From NCBI GenBank assembly GCA_019722365.1, contig JADFUC010000004.1, forward strand, positions 744,001-808,000: 64,000 bases of DNA. The letters are read 5' to 3'. Shown piece by piece: positions 1 through 10,820 of this stretch. The notes under the pieces are model-generated. The model ran no database searches, was not told the origin of the DNA, and was given only the letters and a program-made list of their open reading frames with translations. Made by a program: the position numbers and the translations under genes. The DNA is from Lithospermum erythrorhizon. Taxonomy: Eukaryota > Streptophyta > Magnoliopsida > Boraginales > Boraginaceae. Position 1 is the stretch's first letter; each line of letters opens with the position of its first letter.

Positions 1-43
1 GGAAACTTGGAGGAAATTACCATCATTTTCCACCAGTGTTTAT

Positions 44-50
44 TATATAA
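44..50 (+). promoter_or_regulatory. TATA box of the alpha-carbonic anhydrase remnant
   Basis: A TATATAA stretch lies about 100 bases before the ATG at 151. It is followed by an A-rich leader, which suits a plant core promoter. The promoter seems to have survived although the gene behind it is truncated. This rests on motif and spacing only. Confidence 0.4.
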
Positions 51-150
51 AAAGGGACAAACATTTATGAAGTATAACAAGTAAACAACAAAAGCAAAAC
101 CTGAGATCAAACTAATTAAAGCACACACTATTATTACCAATTTATACAAT

Positions 151-925
151 ATGAAGAGAGCAATGTCACAAACTTTCACTCTTTCATTACTTGTTGTATC
201 TATCTTCTATTAAAAATCGATGATTCTTCTTATATTTTTACTTCGTTTTTATTTGAATGATTGAGTTTTTCTCTATAAATAGATCGATATATACTTTCTT
301 AACTTTTTCTAATACGGAGCTTTTTTTTATAGAGGATGAAAGCGAGTTCGATTATATAAAAGGAAGCGATAAAGGGCCTCACCGATGGGGATATTTAAAG
401 GAGGAATGGGCAGCTTGCAAGCATGGAAAGATGCAGTCTCCGATTGATATGTCTCATGAGAGAGTCAGAATCATCCAAAAGGTTGAGAAAAGGAGTTATA
501 AACCTGCTAATGCTACTATCTCAAATAGAGGCCATGACATAATGGTAATAACTCTATATATAATACCATTATCATTTTTCCTATAACAATGTTTGTAGTC
601 CAGTTTTGAACTCTCGAATAATCAAAGACTATTATAAACTTTATTATGATTGAGGGTATAAAACAGATAGACAAATTTTAAAATTTAGGACCGGGTGCCC
701 CTTGATGCCCTCACTAGTTCCGTCCATGTTACAAATGTCAATTTCCTAATAGCTAAATAAAAATATGTATTCATTTATATATTGTTCAATTATGTATTTT
801 TGTAATTGTTTTTTCCATGGATGAGTGCAATTTAATGGGGATGCAGGAGGAATGTTCATAAATGGCAACAAATACTTACTCAACCAAGTTCATTGGCACT
901 CTACTTCAGAGCATACAATTCTTGA
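151..925 (+). pseudogene. Truncated alpha-type carbonic anhydrase gene
   Basis: Alpha-carbonic anhydrases hydrate CO2; the plant forms are secreted or plastid proteins of about 260-280 aa. A short first exon from ATG 151 encodes a hydrophobic signal-like start. A second exon (about 333-544) carries family features including HRWGYL and KMQSPID and ends in NRGHDIM before a GT donor. A third segment (about 825-925) has GDAGGMFINGNKYLL and QVHWHSTSEHT, including two of the zinc-ligand histidines. Homology stops at about 925, so the third zinc histidine and the C-terminal half are absent and the sequence becomes unrelated AT-rich DNA. The acceptor of the third segment also fits poorly: the expected valine codon needs a cut after GA, not AG. 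I call it a 3'-truncated pseudogene. The family assignment is firm. Confidence 0.8.
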
Positions 926-1120
926 TTCGTTTCTAATTTTTCATTTTTTTTGTAACATAACTAAAATAATATTATGGAGGCTTGAAATATCAATTAGCAA
1001 GCAATTAGAGAATTATATTAGTGTTATGGAATGGACTGAAATGTGGAACCTTACATCTGCAATACACGTTGCTATGCCAATTAATTTTACCTATAAAGTT
1101 TGGTTTAAAAAAGATAGAAC

Positions 1121-3215
1121 TATAGACGTAACGATATCAAAATGAGATAGAACGATGTAGCAATATAGCATGTTGTTTTTGTTCCAGTACAGAGAGTTCT
1201 ATCTCTCCTTTGGTGCATAATCTTTACATTTCCATCTAGAAGTTGAAAACCCGTCCCTCCCATTCCTTATGTCTGACCTCGGCAGTAGCGCAAAACATCC
1301 TATCGCGCGATTACAAGCGAACAGGTGGGCGACCACCACTGGATATTCGGCAGGAAAATTCCTCCTGCTCATCTTCCCATTCTTCGTCTTCTTCTTCTTC
1401 CTCCTACAGCTCATATTCGACTCCTCGCGTCCCTTCCACATTCTCATGATCCACGGCTAAATCTTCCTCCTCGGCTCATGCTTCTTCCTCTTGGCTCCTC
1501 GACATCCCCCTCCACATTCTCATGACCTGACTACAATCTGCTGCTTCCTCCTACAGCTCGTCTTCTTTCCCTCTTACGGCTCCTCGACATCCTCCGCATT
1601 TTCCCTTGACCTTTGACTCTGATCTATTTTTCCTCCTACGCTCATCTTCTTCCCTCTTACGAACTCTCACGAGAATCAAAAATGTAAAAATATTCTGATA
1701 TAAGTATTCTTTCGTACACAAAAATATGGGATTATTGACAAAAAATAAGGTATTATCTAAATATAGATACCTCGGAGCGGATAAACTTGAGAGATTCTCA
1801 CATCCTCTCTTTTTCTATTTCATTAGTCTATGTTCATTAGACTATGTTATAGGATAATAAAACAAGATAGTTAAAAATCCTTTATTTTTCAACCTTATCA
1901 GTCTTTTGATTTTTGGAAAAACTTTCTTTATCGACTTATACAGCATTATACCTGTCTCCATTACATATTAGGGAATGATAATAATTAGGATTCATTAAAT
2001 TAAAAAATAGAGAATCTACTCACTTTCGTGGGGGAAAAGCCTTTCAGCGTCGGTACTAATATATTTTAACATCTAATTAGATGGGGGATTATTCAAATCA
2101 AGAACAAAAAGCCCGTTATTTCTACTTTCTCTATTTCCTATTATAATGATAATAAATTGGTATTACAGAGCCACTTATCCGTTTATTAATTCAACTTGAC
2201 TTTCACGATCCCTAAATGACAAGTAAAGCTCATTGATGTCAATAATCCCATATTTTTTGTGTACGTAAAGAACATTTCTATACTGTAATGTTTTTACATT
2301 TTTTATTATGTTTTTTATATGTTGACTATTGGGTATTAGTCAGGAGGAGGAATTTAGCTGGAGAAGAGATTGTAGAAGGGGCAAATTTAGATGCGGGAGC
2401 TGGAGAAGAGATTGTAAAGGGGCCAATGTAGATTATGGAGAGGGTGTAGTTGTGGGCTGCGGAGAGTGTGGGCGGGGGATAATGAAAGGCTCAGCAGAAG
2501 ATGAGGCGAGACCTGGTTAATGATTGCGGAGAATGTGGTAAACGAAGGAAGATGAGCCAGAGGAGGAAGAAGAGATTGCGATTGTTATTCTTGAGGAGAA
2601 TAATCGAGGGAGCCGGAGAAGGAAGAAGATGAGCAGAAGAGGAAGAAAAAATTGTAGGCTGTGGGCTGCGAGAGAATGTGGAGAGGGATGTCAAGGCCGG
2701 AGATGAGCCCGGATGAGGGAAGAGATGAGGCAGAAGAATAATTTTCACGAATAGCGAGCTGCAAATGGTTCCCTTGATCAGGGTATCCAATTCCTCATCT
2801 CCACGAATAGCGATCTGCAAATGCCTAGGAGTAATAATCTTCTTCTTCTCCAGGATGGTAGAATTTCCGACTGTTCGCGATTCTCAGTCGGTATTCAAGG
2901 GTGGAAAGATGAGCCTTGGATGTCGAGGAGGACGAAGATGACATAGAGGAAGACTGGGAAGATGAGCCACTAGAGATATTCTAGTGTTCATGTGAGGAAA
3001 AAGGTGACGTGTTCTCTAATGGCGGTGCGAAAGAATGTAGTGCGCATTTTGCTTGAAGCTAGACCATGAGATTAGGGACGAGGTTGATTGTGTTGGATGG
3101 AGATGTTGGAAGTGCCGCAAAGGAGTTTTAGGATTTAGGGCTTGGTACTGGAACAGAAACAATGGTGTTCTCTGTAACATGCTCGTTTTGATACTAATGC
3201 TATAGGTAAAATCAT
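1121..3215. mobile_element. Long inverted-repeat (foldback-like) element
   Basis: The left arm (about 1121-1742) and right arm (about 2237-3215) are imperfect reverse complements around a spacer of about 490 bases. The inner ends match clearly: AATAATCCCATATTTTT and flanking bases near 2240 against the complement of 1690-1740. The outer ends match too: TGTTCCAGTAC near 1180 against the complement near 3150, and ATATCAAAA near 1135 against the complement near 3193. Inside each arm is a run of diverged short tandem units, pyrimidine-rich on the left and purine-rich on the right (GAAGATGAGC, GGAGAAG). The right arm is about 350 bases longer and contains an H2A.Z exon fragment. No transposase is seen. 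It could be a non-autonomous foldback or Mutator-like element, or a local inverted duplication. Confidence 0.6.
2764..2844 (-). pseudogene. Histone H2A.Z internal exon fragment
   Basis: On the minus strand this reads ITPRHLQ, then [15 protein letters not shown], the near-invariant C-terminal part of the H2A.Z histone fold. It has no upstream histone-fold exons and no following exon in the right place, so it is a captured or left-over piece. Directly beyond it (about 2747-2766) is a short second copy of the HLQLAIR-coding bases, a small tandem duplication of part of the exon. It lies within the right arm of the inverted repeat. The identification is strong because the peptide is diagnostic for H2A.Z rather than canonical H2A. 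Confidence 0.8.
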
Positions 3216-3611
3216 GGGTTAAAATTTATAAACGTTTCCTACGAAACATTCAAAAAGTTTCTTTTCTTTAATTTATAGAATCGAAAAGTTAATGTAATTT
3301 TAAAATTAATATGCTTCCAAAAAAATATAAATTTTATTTTGTGTATCATTTTCAGATGGGGTAGCTTATAGTTTGTTGATTTACTATATACAAATTTACT
3401 TATATATGACTCTCAAGAATTATCCGACGTTTGAGATAATTACAATTGTACATTAACTTATGTTTAGATTTAATTTTTAGATATTTTTGAAATAATACTA
3501 ATCATAGAAATATGTTATTTAAAAGTCCAAAAATTTATCTTAGGCATTTGAAATTACATAATATTAATTTCAAAATATTTATTTATTTATTTTAATTTAG
3601 TGGGTCGATGG

Positions 3612-4045
3612 TTAGGGTGTATATAACTTTTAACTCATTCTTGATCATTGATTGAACTTTCAAAATGTCCTATTACATCACCGAGCTTTTAACGTTGGGC
3701 AATTTGATCTTTTCGTCAAATTAAATGTTAAATTGATAAGCTCGAGGTCATGTGAGTAGCACGTGATTTTTAAATTGGTTTGCCCTCCCCCAATTCAAAA
3801 TATTTTCTTTTGTCATTTTTAAATTTCAGTAATGATTTTTAATTGTTTAGCGTTTGTCAAAAATCCTAAAAATTCATGTGCTGATCACGTGTTATCAGCT
3901 TATCAACTTAACAACTATTTTGACAGATAAATCAAAATTGTCTCATGTTGAAAGTTCAGTGATGGAATATGACATTTTGAAAGTTTAGTGATGGAACGGT
4001 GATTGGGTTAAAAGTTGTGTGATGTCTATCAAGATTATGTGATGA
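3612..4045. mobile_element. Foldback MITE with about 200-bp terminal inverted repeats
   Basis: The left half (CTTTCAAAATGTCCTATTAC near 3657, TTAAATTGATAAGCT near 3730, CACGTGATTTTTA near 3761) recurs as its reverse complement in the right half (about 3850-4035). The two halves nearly meet, so the whole element could fold into one hairpin. There is no coding capacity. It is a typical non-autonomous plant DNA element; the superfamily was not determined because the ends and target duplication are blurred. Confidence 0.65.
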
Positions 4046-4938
4046 TCTCACAGCCATTAATCTAATTTAGTTAATGACTTTGAACATTTATATTTATTTT
4101 AATGTATATTTATAATCTTTGAGTTTCCAAAATTTGTGCGGCTGGTCGGAGCAGATTTCTGCTGCAAATCTCACACTTTTCTTCTCTTTGTTTTTGGGTT
4201 GTCACGGATGATACAATTGTCCACACAAAAACTGAAGTCCTTCCCTTTTGTTGGACATAACAAAACAAAAGGCATAAGGGAATGGGCTAATAACCGATAT
4301 ACACTTTGTGCCATCCAATTAGGAGGGATGCCCAACACCAATTCCCAAGTTCAACTAATTAGATTAAGAACAGCTTCATATCAATTCCCACTAATGAAAA
4401 TTTTTCTCTCCAATTATCGTTTGATTAATAATTTTTGTCTCTCACCCACTTTTTGCTTGCTGCTGTCAAGCAAATTAATGTAATAACTATAATATACTAC
4501 TGCGGATTTTTTAATTGATCATATAGTTCAAAAGTATTTTATTAAGATTGTAGGAGAGACAAAATTATTAATCAATAATAATAGGAAAGAAAATTTTCAA
4601 CCAATCACAAAGTAAATATTTACTTTTTGCTCAAAACAATCAATTACAAAAATCCAAAACTTAAATCCTAAACAATCAATTAAAAAAATACGGATATAGT
4701 ACTCCATATTAAACAAATTTTGTTGATTGTTGCATACTGTTGAATTTTATAATATAACACATTAAATAATATCACTATGAAGCTAAAAGAAAATAATATC
4801 ATATTTGCGCGAATAGCGAGCTAAGTTGAAGGCTTCAAACAACAGTAGATTTAAAGGGAGACAAGCAGAAGGAATACAATAGACCCTTAGAATAGCAGAA
4901 ATATGATATTATGAGTTATCGAAGTAACATCAATGAGC
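4046..4938. other. Intergenic, no recognisable gene
   Basis: AT-rich DNA. One open frame of 115 codons (4136-4483, +) shows no recognisable domain. A 13-base match to H2A.Z coding sequence near 4809 is too short to interpret. Confidence 0.5.
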
Positions 4939-5040
4939 TTACTTCTTGGTTATTTTGTTGATAAGGGATTGGTGAATGTGAGGAATCACACCACCACCAC
5001 CATAGTATTCATCCAGAGAAGATCCCTTGTTAATCTGTTT
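4939..5040 (-). pseudogene. Histone H2A.Z last-exon fragment
   Basis: The minus strand encodes GGGGVIPHIHQSLINK, then a short lysine tail and a stop. This is the H2A.Z C-terminus, normally AGGGVIPHIHKSLI. The preceding bases do not give a clean splice acceptor with the usual alanine codon, and upstream codons are unrelated. The other H2A.Z piece (2764-2844) lies on the same strand but downstream of this one, opposite to gene order. The two pieces therefore cannot be spliced into one H2A.Z message. Most likely they are scrambled remnants of a single H2A.Z copy broken up by element insertion and rearrangement. Confidence 0.75.
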
Positions 5041-5550
5041 TTTACTACATTGGTGGGAATATGGTTCCAAGAGTGACACAATGGATTGACCAATTTTTTG
5101 GAGCGTTATTTGGGTTGCCAAAATATAATGATGATTTTGCATATCACAATATTCATTCATTCCAGACATCAAATTAGGTAACATATGGTAGTAATAATTA
5201 CGGAGTATTAAGCACATGTGGTGATTCGAGTTGATGGAGTATATGAGCCATTGTCATTTATTTAAATGATAAAATTTGTATCTACAGTTAAATAAAAGAA
5301 CGAGATAAAAGCTATCAGTATTGGTATAGCGGAAAAGTTGACAGACGTCTGACATCGGTCATTCCTTTGATAACCAAGCCAGAGTGGTCGTTCATTGTAC
5401 CAACGGTCGTTCTTAGTGATAACAAACAAGTACTATGTTTATATATGCTAAACTTTATGGGCAACAAAGTATCAATAGAATAAAAAGATTTTACATATTT
5501 CAAGAACCGGAGCCTTCTTAAGTTAATATGTGATGATATATTATCCAAGT

Positions 5551-5670
5551 CTCAAGTTACATAACATATTAACGTATAAACAATATGTACATATAGTTGA
5601 TATATTAATATAATATCAAGTCTTAAGTTACACAACACACAATATGTACATATAGTTGATATATATAACA
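5551..5670. repeat. Short tandem duplication
   Basis: The phrase CAATATGTACATATAGTTGAT plus flanks occurs at about 5580 and again at about 5640, each preceded by a variant of AAGTTACATAACA. This is an imperfect two-copy direct repeat of about 60-70 bases downstream of the alpha-crystallin gene. Confidence 0.6.
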
Positions 5671-5846
5671 CAAAAAGGCCTATCTAGCGTACAATTATAG
5701 ATGAAAGGAGAGATCACAATAGACAGACGAAGCTTAAAAGCACAAAAGCTTAGCATATTAATGATACTTAGCATAATAGTATATATCTTTATTTAATTTT
5801 CCTTGCTCTGATCTGAACCCATATTACAAATCTTGAGACTTGGTAT

Positions 5847-7190
5847 TCATAGTTTCATCACTATCCCTTCTAGTATCCCATCATTACCAAAATTGCCTGA
5901 AAACTGATGAGGATCAACAGGACCTGGCAACTTAAAAGACATGGAAAATGGCCCTGAAGGACATAGGTTCTGAGATTGCATCTCAAACACCTGTGAAAAC
6001 CTGTGCACTCTACTCTCCCCACCTTCAGTAATGCCTCTAATCAAGACTGTTCCATCTCTCTCAACTTCACAACTGAATTCTTCTGCAAGCCGATTGATAA
6101 TACTACGTCAATATTTAACCGAGAGGTTTGACTAATGACTTAAAAAACTCAATTTCGACTCTAAATTGAGATCCCGCTCGAATAATATGAGCTAAAAATC
6201 ATATACACCAGTTAGATACTAGTACTTACTTTCATCTCTTTTTACACCTGGAAGTGAGACGTGAAACAGAAAGGAGTCGTCGCACTCCCCGATATCGAGG
6301 AGTCCTAACACTGGACCAACATGTACAGTTGCTGCACTGCCTGTGAGAGCGACACCATTTTTAGTTGCAGCAGCAATATTACTCCATTCTTCTTCGGAAG
6401 GCCGTGCAGGAAGGAATAATGCACCTTGTTCAGCAGAGCCCATGTCCCTGCTTGTAGGTGATGGGATTTCAGAAGTAAGGGTACCTCGAAATTGTAAGAC
6501 ACGATCACCAGGACCGGCTTGGTATAATCCACTCTTAACAGGTTGCAGGGTGTGCATATTTTGCTGCTGAGTTAGGGATTTTAAATCAAACTCCAGAGGC
6601 ACATTATGTAGAACCTCACCACCCGCTAATGTATATGTTGTGGAACTGTGTCTATCCAAGTGTAGTTCTTCGAGGCGTGTCATCTCTTTGAACTTTTTTA
6701 TAACAGCAGGATGAATGTAGTAAGTTTCTGGCTCATTAATAAAAATAACATTAGATATAATGTCATACTGATCGTTGGACTGAGAGTGTGGATGTAACCT
6801 GGGAGGAAAGAGAGCACCAAATTGAGGATGTGAACAACCATCATTGCTCACACAACTTGGAAGGTTCCCGAGCAGAAACTGATGCAACTGGTTGTGTTTA
6901 ATGACGACGGATGGATCTGCCTTCCTAAGTATATAGTAGTATATCCGTTCTATTTCTAAAGTTCTTATATGAGAACCAGCTAACTGATCAGAAGTATAAC
7001 GAGGCAATCGTTCGGCACGCCTTTGAAACACAGGTATATGTGATTCTTCCTTGAGATGAGGTCCAAAGTATGTTCCCATAATGAAATGCAATAAGAAGTC
7101 TTGATCTCTTGTTGCTGTATTCGCATTTTTGTCTGCGCTCTGAGATTCTACAGCAACCAAAGTTTCTCTACCCGGAAACAACCTCTCCAT
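5847..7190 (-). CDS. Alpha-crystallin-domain protein, IDM2/IDM3-like
   Basis: Two coding exons: 7190-6230 and 6082-5847, joined in frame, giving 398 aa. The donor is GAAA/GTAAGT and the acceptor TTGCAG. Residues about 30-250 form the plant-specific N-terminal region (FLLHFIMGTYFGPHL, HNQLHQFLLGNLP). The C-terminal 100 residues are an alpha-crystallin fold: LLDIGECDDSFLFHVSLPG, then GPFSMSFKLPGPV, ending GNDGILEGIVMK. Arabidopsis IDM2 (ROS5) and IDM3 have this architecture and act in the nucleus with IDM1 histone acetyltransferase to guide ROS1-dependent active DNA demethylation and prevent silencing. By family this copy is a candidate for the same role. I cannot tell which paralogue it matches. 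A CAG acceptor just before the ATG (about 7200) suggests a 5'UTR intron. Confidence 0.8.
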
Positions 7191-9040
7191 CGACTACCTG
7201 AATGCAGAATAATATATTAGAGATATCCAAACTTACAATAAATATTTGAAGACTTGGAGCAATCTTTACAATAAATATATCAATAACTATCATCAGTACA
7301 CTACCTACTAACCTACACTTCTTATCTATTGTGACTCTCGGGTCAATTCGGAAACAACCTTCCTATTGCCACATGGGTAAGGTTATCTCCTATCCGACCC
7401 CATCAAGAGGCATCGAGGCATGTTGAGTTGAGTACAAGGGCTAAGTATCATAAAATCAAAGATGGCCACTAATAATCAGATATCCAAATTCACAAAATTT
7501 CCATCCATCAAAAGTGGTAACCTTGATAAAAAGCCAAGAAAACAAATACAAAACTTGCAAGGGCCATGTGTTCTCAGATCTTGAGTATCCTACCAAATTG
7601 AAGTTACTGCAAAATGCAAGCTACTTGTTCTACATAGGAAAATGCAATAATGTCCTAATACTATCAAATGTAAGGTTTAACTCAATAATGAGAAATGTAC
7701 AATTTGATCCATAACTACCACAATTTGTAGTCCTAATCCCTATCTGAGATAAATGGCAACTAGGGACTAAATTGCATGTTAACTAGGCTAATAAACCTAC
7801 AACATAGTGATAGTCATAAAGTCTAAATTGCACATTGGTCTGTTATTAACTTTACAAATAATTACATAGAATCAAGAATCCATGGAAAATGACTGAATAA
7901 TTCATTTGAGAACATAAGTAGTATCAGTAATTCATTTGAGAACATAAGTAGAACATCACACAAAACTATATTACCTTGTAGAGGAGTTGTAGAATGGAGA
8001 ACTATTTCAGTATATTACTTTGCAGTTTAATTTCTCACTGAATTACCACTTCAAATGGTACCACTTTCATATGGCAACAACATTGACTTGAATTATAGTT
8101 AGGAGTGAAACTCTAGCTTTTTAACACATGTGGAAGTGACCATGTAAAGACAAGTGGACAGATGGATAGATATTCTTTGCCATGTGTATATAGATGGGCA
8201 CTGACACAATATTCAATCCACTTTTCAATAATCTTGATGGTTAAATTGTGGATTAATATAAATGGAGACTAGCAAGAATTTTACTCTTATAGTATTGCAA
8301 TACCTAAAAAAACATTGAAAAGATGTAGGGATTGAAGAATGAAGAGTAACAACTAGTCAACGTGAAACATAAATGTTTAATACTCTCTATATTTTTAAAA
8401 ATGTGAAATTATTCTGTACTTGTGGCCGAAATTTGGATTCTTACGTATTCTGACAAAAGAGTTAATTCACATTAATGTATGTACCGATTGATGAGATGGC
8501 CCAAATTTATCATACTCCTACTAAAACTAAATATAATTTGTCGCCAAAATTTAAGCATAAGATATTTGTTCAATTAGTTTTCTAAAAATTCAAATGAAGT
8601 TATTGCTACTTTTATTCAAACTTATTATAATAATTGACATAATTAATCTTGAGATGAAACTTTAATCATGAATTCTAAAATTATATTATGATTTTTTTTA
8701 AACAAATCTATTAATAAGATTTTATATTTATTATAATAATAATTTAACTCAAAATAAACATGATATATTAATTAATTTAAATTTAATTTAGACAAAAAGT
8801 TAATAATCATTTGACTTTATGAAATCATCTGTCTATCATAATTTATAATTTATTTGTTTAGATATTGAACATGTTTTAACTAACAATTATAATTATAATT
8901 TAATAATTATGAAATATTACTTCGTAATAATAAAATATTGGATTCGAGTCTTTCTCAACGAGCGTTTTGGACAACAGCATAGAGACAACTTTTGACGAAA
9001 TCTTTCAACTGTAAAGACACCAAATCCTTGTCTGTATCTG
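7191..9040. other. Intergenic between divergent genes
   Basis: No coding exon was recognised. It contains the SINE-like copy near 7310-7440, a 29-base tandem duplication (AATTCATTTGAGAACATAAG at about 7900 and 7930), and AT-rich DNA from 8500 to 8950. Leader exons of the alpha-crystallin gene (-) could lie in its left part. The promoter of the BORCS8-like gene is at its right edge. Confidence 0.5.
7310..7440 (+). repeat. SINE-like dispersed repeat, copy 1
   Basis: It shares CTCGGGTCAATTCGGAAAC, GGGTAAGGTTATCTCCTATCC and GACCCCATC with the better copy at 9597-9765. The GGTAAGG-to-ATCCGACCCC block resembles 3' parts of plant Au-type SINEs. Neither pol III boxes nor target-site duplications were resolved. 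Confidence 0.5.
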
Positions 9041-9046
9041 TATAAA
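9041..9046 (+). promoter_or_regulatory. TATA box of the BORCS8-like gene
   Basis: TATAAAA follows CTGTATCTG. It is about 130 bases before a probable leader-exon donor (TAG/GTAAAAC at 9174). The leader holds a minimal upstream ATG (ATGGCTTAA at about 9161), a one-codon-plus-stop uORF. Confidence 0.5.
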
Positions 9047-9215
9047 AACCCCATCTTTTATTTATTTACCTCTTTTATGGATGAAGTTGAAGATAATTAA
9101 CTCAATTTATCTACAACCCAAGATCAAGAATTGATTCATAAGTTTGCATACTACTTTTCTATGGCTTAAGTAGGTAAAACATCTTCTTCTTTTTCGCTTG
9201 CTTGTTGATTTTGAT

Positions 9216-9421
9216 TGATGGTAGTTGCTAAAGATTGAATTTTGAGATATGGGTTCTTCTTGAATTTTGTGAAGTTTGGATTTTTCTTGTGCTTCAGATT
9301 TGTGCTACAGTTGAGCTATTGATGGTAGTTGCTAAATATTAAATTTTGAGATATGGGTTCTTATTGAATTTTGCAAAGATTGGATTTTTCTGTGCTTCAG
9401 ATTGTGCTATAGTTGAGCTGT
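9216..9421 (+). repeat. Two-copy tandem repeat in the 5' leader intron
   Basis: A unit of about 105 bases is present twice: GATGGTAGTTGCTAAAGATT, GAGATATGGGTTCTTCTTG and GTGCTACAGTTGAGCT at 9216-9320 recur with a few changes and small indels at 9321-9421. It lies just inside the probable leader intron of the BORCS8-like gene. Confidence 0.8.
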
Positions 9422-9596
9422 GAACTATCTATATCATTGTATTAAGAAATAAATTATCTGCTCGAAAAAACTGAATACAATACGAGGATTTTTTCCTTTT
9501 GTTTAATGTGGCTTTGCCGTTTCAGCTGATTTAGTTCTTTATCTCTGTATGGAACAAATTAAAATGACTCATTACGCTTCCTACACTCATTATCTA

Positions 9597-9765
9597 TGGT
9601 GAAGTAGTAGATAATGTTTGCACTTTCACTCTTGGGTTAATTCGGAAACTGTCTCCCTTGTTTATTATCACAGGGATAAGGTTGTGTACTATCCGTCTAT
9701 CCGATCCCGCTTAGGCGGGAGCCTCTTCATGATCGTCTATTTGTTGTTGTTTTTTTTTTTATGTT
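9597..9765 (+). repeat. SINE-like dispersed repeat, copy 2
   Basis: It runs from GTGAAGTAGTAGATAATG through TTAATTCGGAAACTGTCTCC, GGGATAAGGTTGTGTAC and CCGCTTAGGCGGGAGCC to a TTGTTGTTG plus poly-T tail at about 9745-9765. The GGATAAGG/CGGGAGC end plus T-rich tail is the layout of Au-like plant SINEs. Copies also occur at 7310 and, more decayed, at 27545. Confidence 0.6.
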
Positions 9766-10754
9766 AGATGTTTCAAATATTCTTTAATAATGCTTACTTA
9801 TTTTAACATGGAGTTTGTTGCAAGTAGTATGTTATTGTGAATTTATCGCCTTGCCTATGATATGCGCAGATTAATGCTTCGGTTGCCAACTGATATGTGA
9901 ATAAGCTCATCTGGTTGGGTGATCTATGTTCAAGTAAGATAGCTTCCTAATTTTCTTTCATTCTATTCCTAAGAGAAACAAGCGAGGATCGAGATTTAAG
10001 GAATTAATAGGGTTGTTTGAGTACCAAAGTTGCAGTCTGCTAGTTGGTTTTCATATTGGACACAATTTTCAAGTGTTTCAGGATGTTTAGATACAAATTT
10101 ATTATGCAACTTATAAAGAAGGTAATACTAATACAGTAAAAGCTCCAAGTTCACACTTTTCCGCTGGAAGCTTTTAGCTTGCTCATAAGCTGCAGGTTTT
10201 TTCATATAAATGTATCCAATTACCCTCTTGGCCTCGTAGTTGGTGATCTTGGAAAGCTGATGAGCATTTTATGAAAGATAACGAGGATTCAAGTTCACGT
10301 AATCAATCAGGAAAATAGGCAGAACCATTGGCTCTTTCTTTATCACAAGCATTCATCAATTAAATGGTCATTCTATGCACTGTATTTAATCATTCAAATT
10401 ACTTTCGGCTCTTTTTTTTTATATGACTAACTCTGCCATATCTTCCCAATATTGATATTTACATGCACTATTTTGCCTTGAAATATATATAGTCCTATCA
10501 CCTACTGGAACTTACAATCTCAAGTTCTCTATTTTTGAGTTGTCTCACTTTAATATTGTTTTGAAGATAGTTGGTTAATGCAGATATAGAAGGTACCAAT
10601 ATGCTTTATTTCTCTTTCTTTACTTTGTAAAGAGAATTTCAATGGTCCATAACTGTAGATAGTGATGTATTACTGTGCTGAGAGTTCGTCTGTTTGCTGC
10701 ATTCATTTACCTTCCTTACTAATTTCCCTTATTTTACCATTTTGATTTCAAGCG

Positions 10755-10820
10755 ATGAAGAACCGCTTGTGTTTAAGAAGATGCATGAGTATTCCCCGGT
10801 CGACGGGTTTGTGGAGGTAA
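10755..10820 (+). promoter_or_regulatory. Upstream ORF overlapping the BORCS8-like start
   Basis: If the acceptor TTGATTTCAAG at 10752 is used, the first ATG of the exon is at 10755. It opens a 21-codon frame (MKNRLCLRRC...) that runs across the main ATG at 10781 in another frame and stops at 10818-10820. Such an overlapping uORF would be expected to lower translation of the main frame. It is inferred from sequence alone. Confidence 0.4.

Noticed and set aside
1199..1525. Several overlapping open frames on both strands
   Set aside because: They arise from the low-complexity pyrimidine-rich tandem units of the inverted repeat; the translated Ser/Leu/Pro runs have no domain content.
4136..4483. 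115-codon open frame
   Set aside because: No recognisable motif, no neighbouring exon and ordinary AT-rich composition; kept only as a note in the intergenic entry.
4800..4830. A 13-base match to H2A.Z coding sequence (CGAATAGCGAGCT)
   Set aside because: Too short to separate from chance, and no H2A.Z peptide continues on either side.
6343..6570. Open frames antisense to, or in another frame of, the alpha-crystallin gene
   Set aside because: Shadow frames of a well-supported exon.
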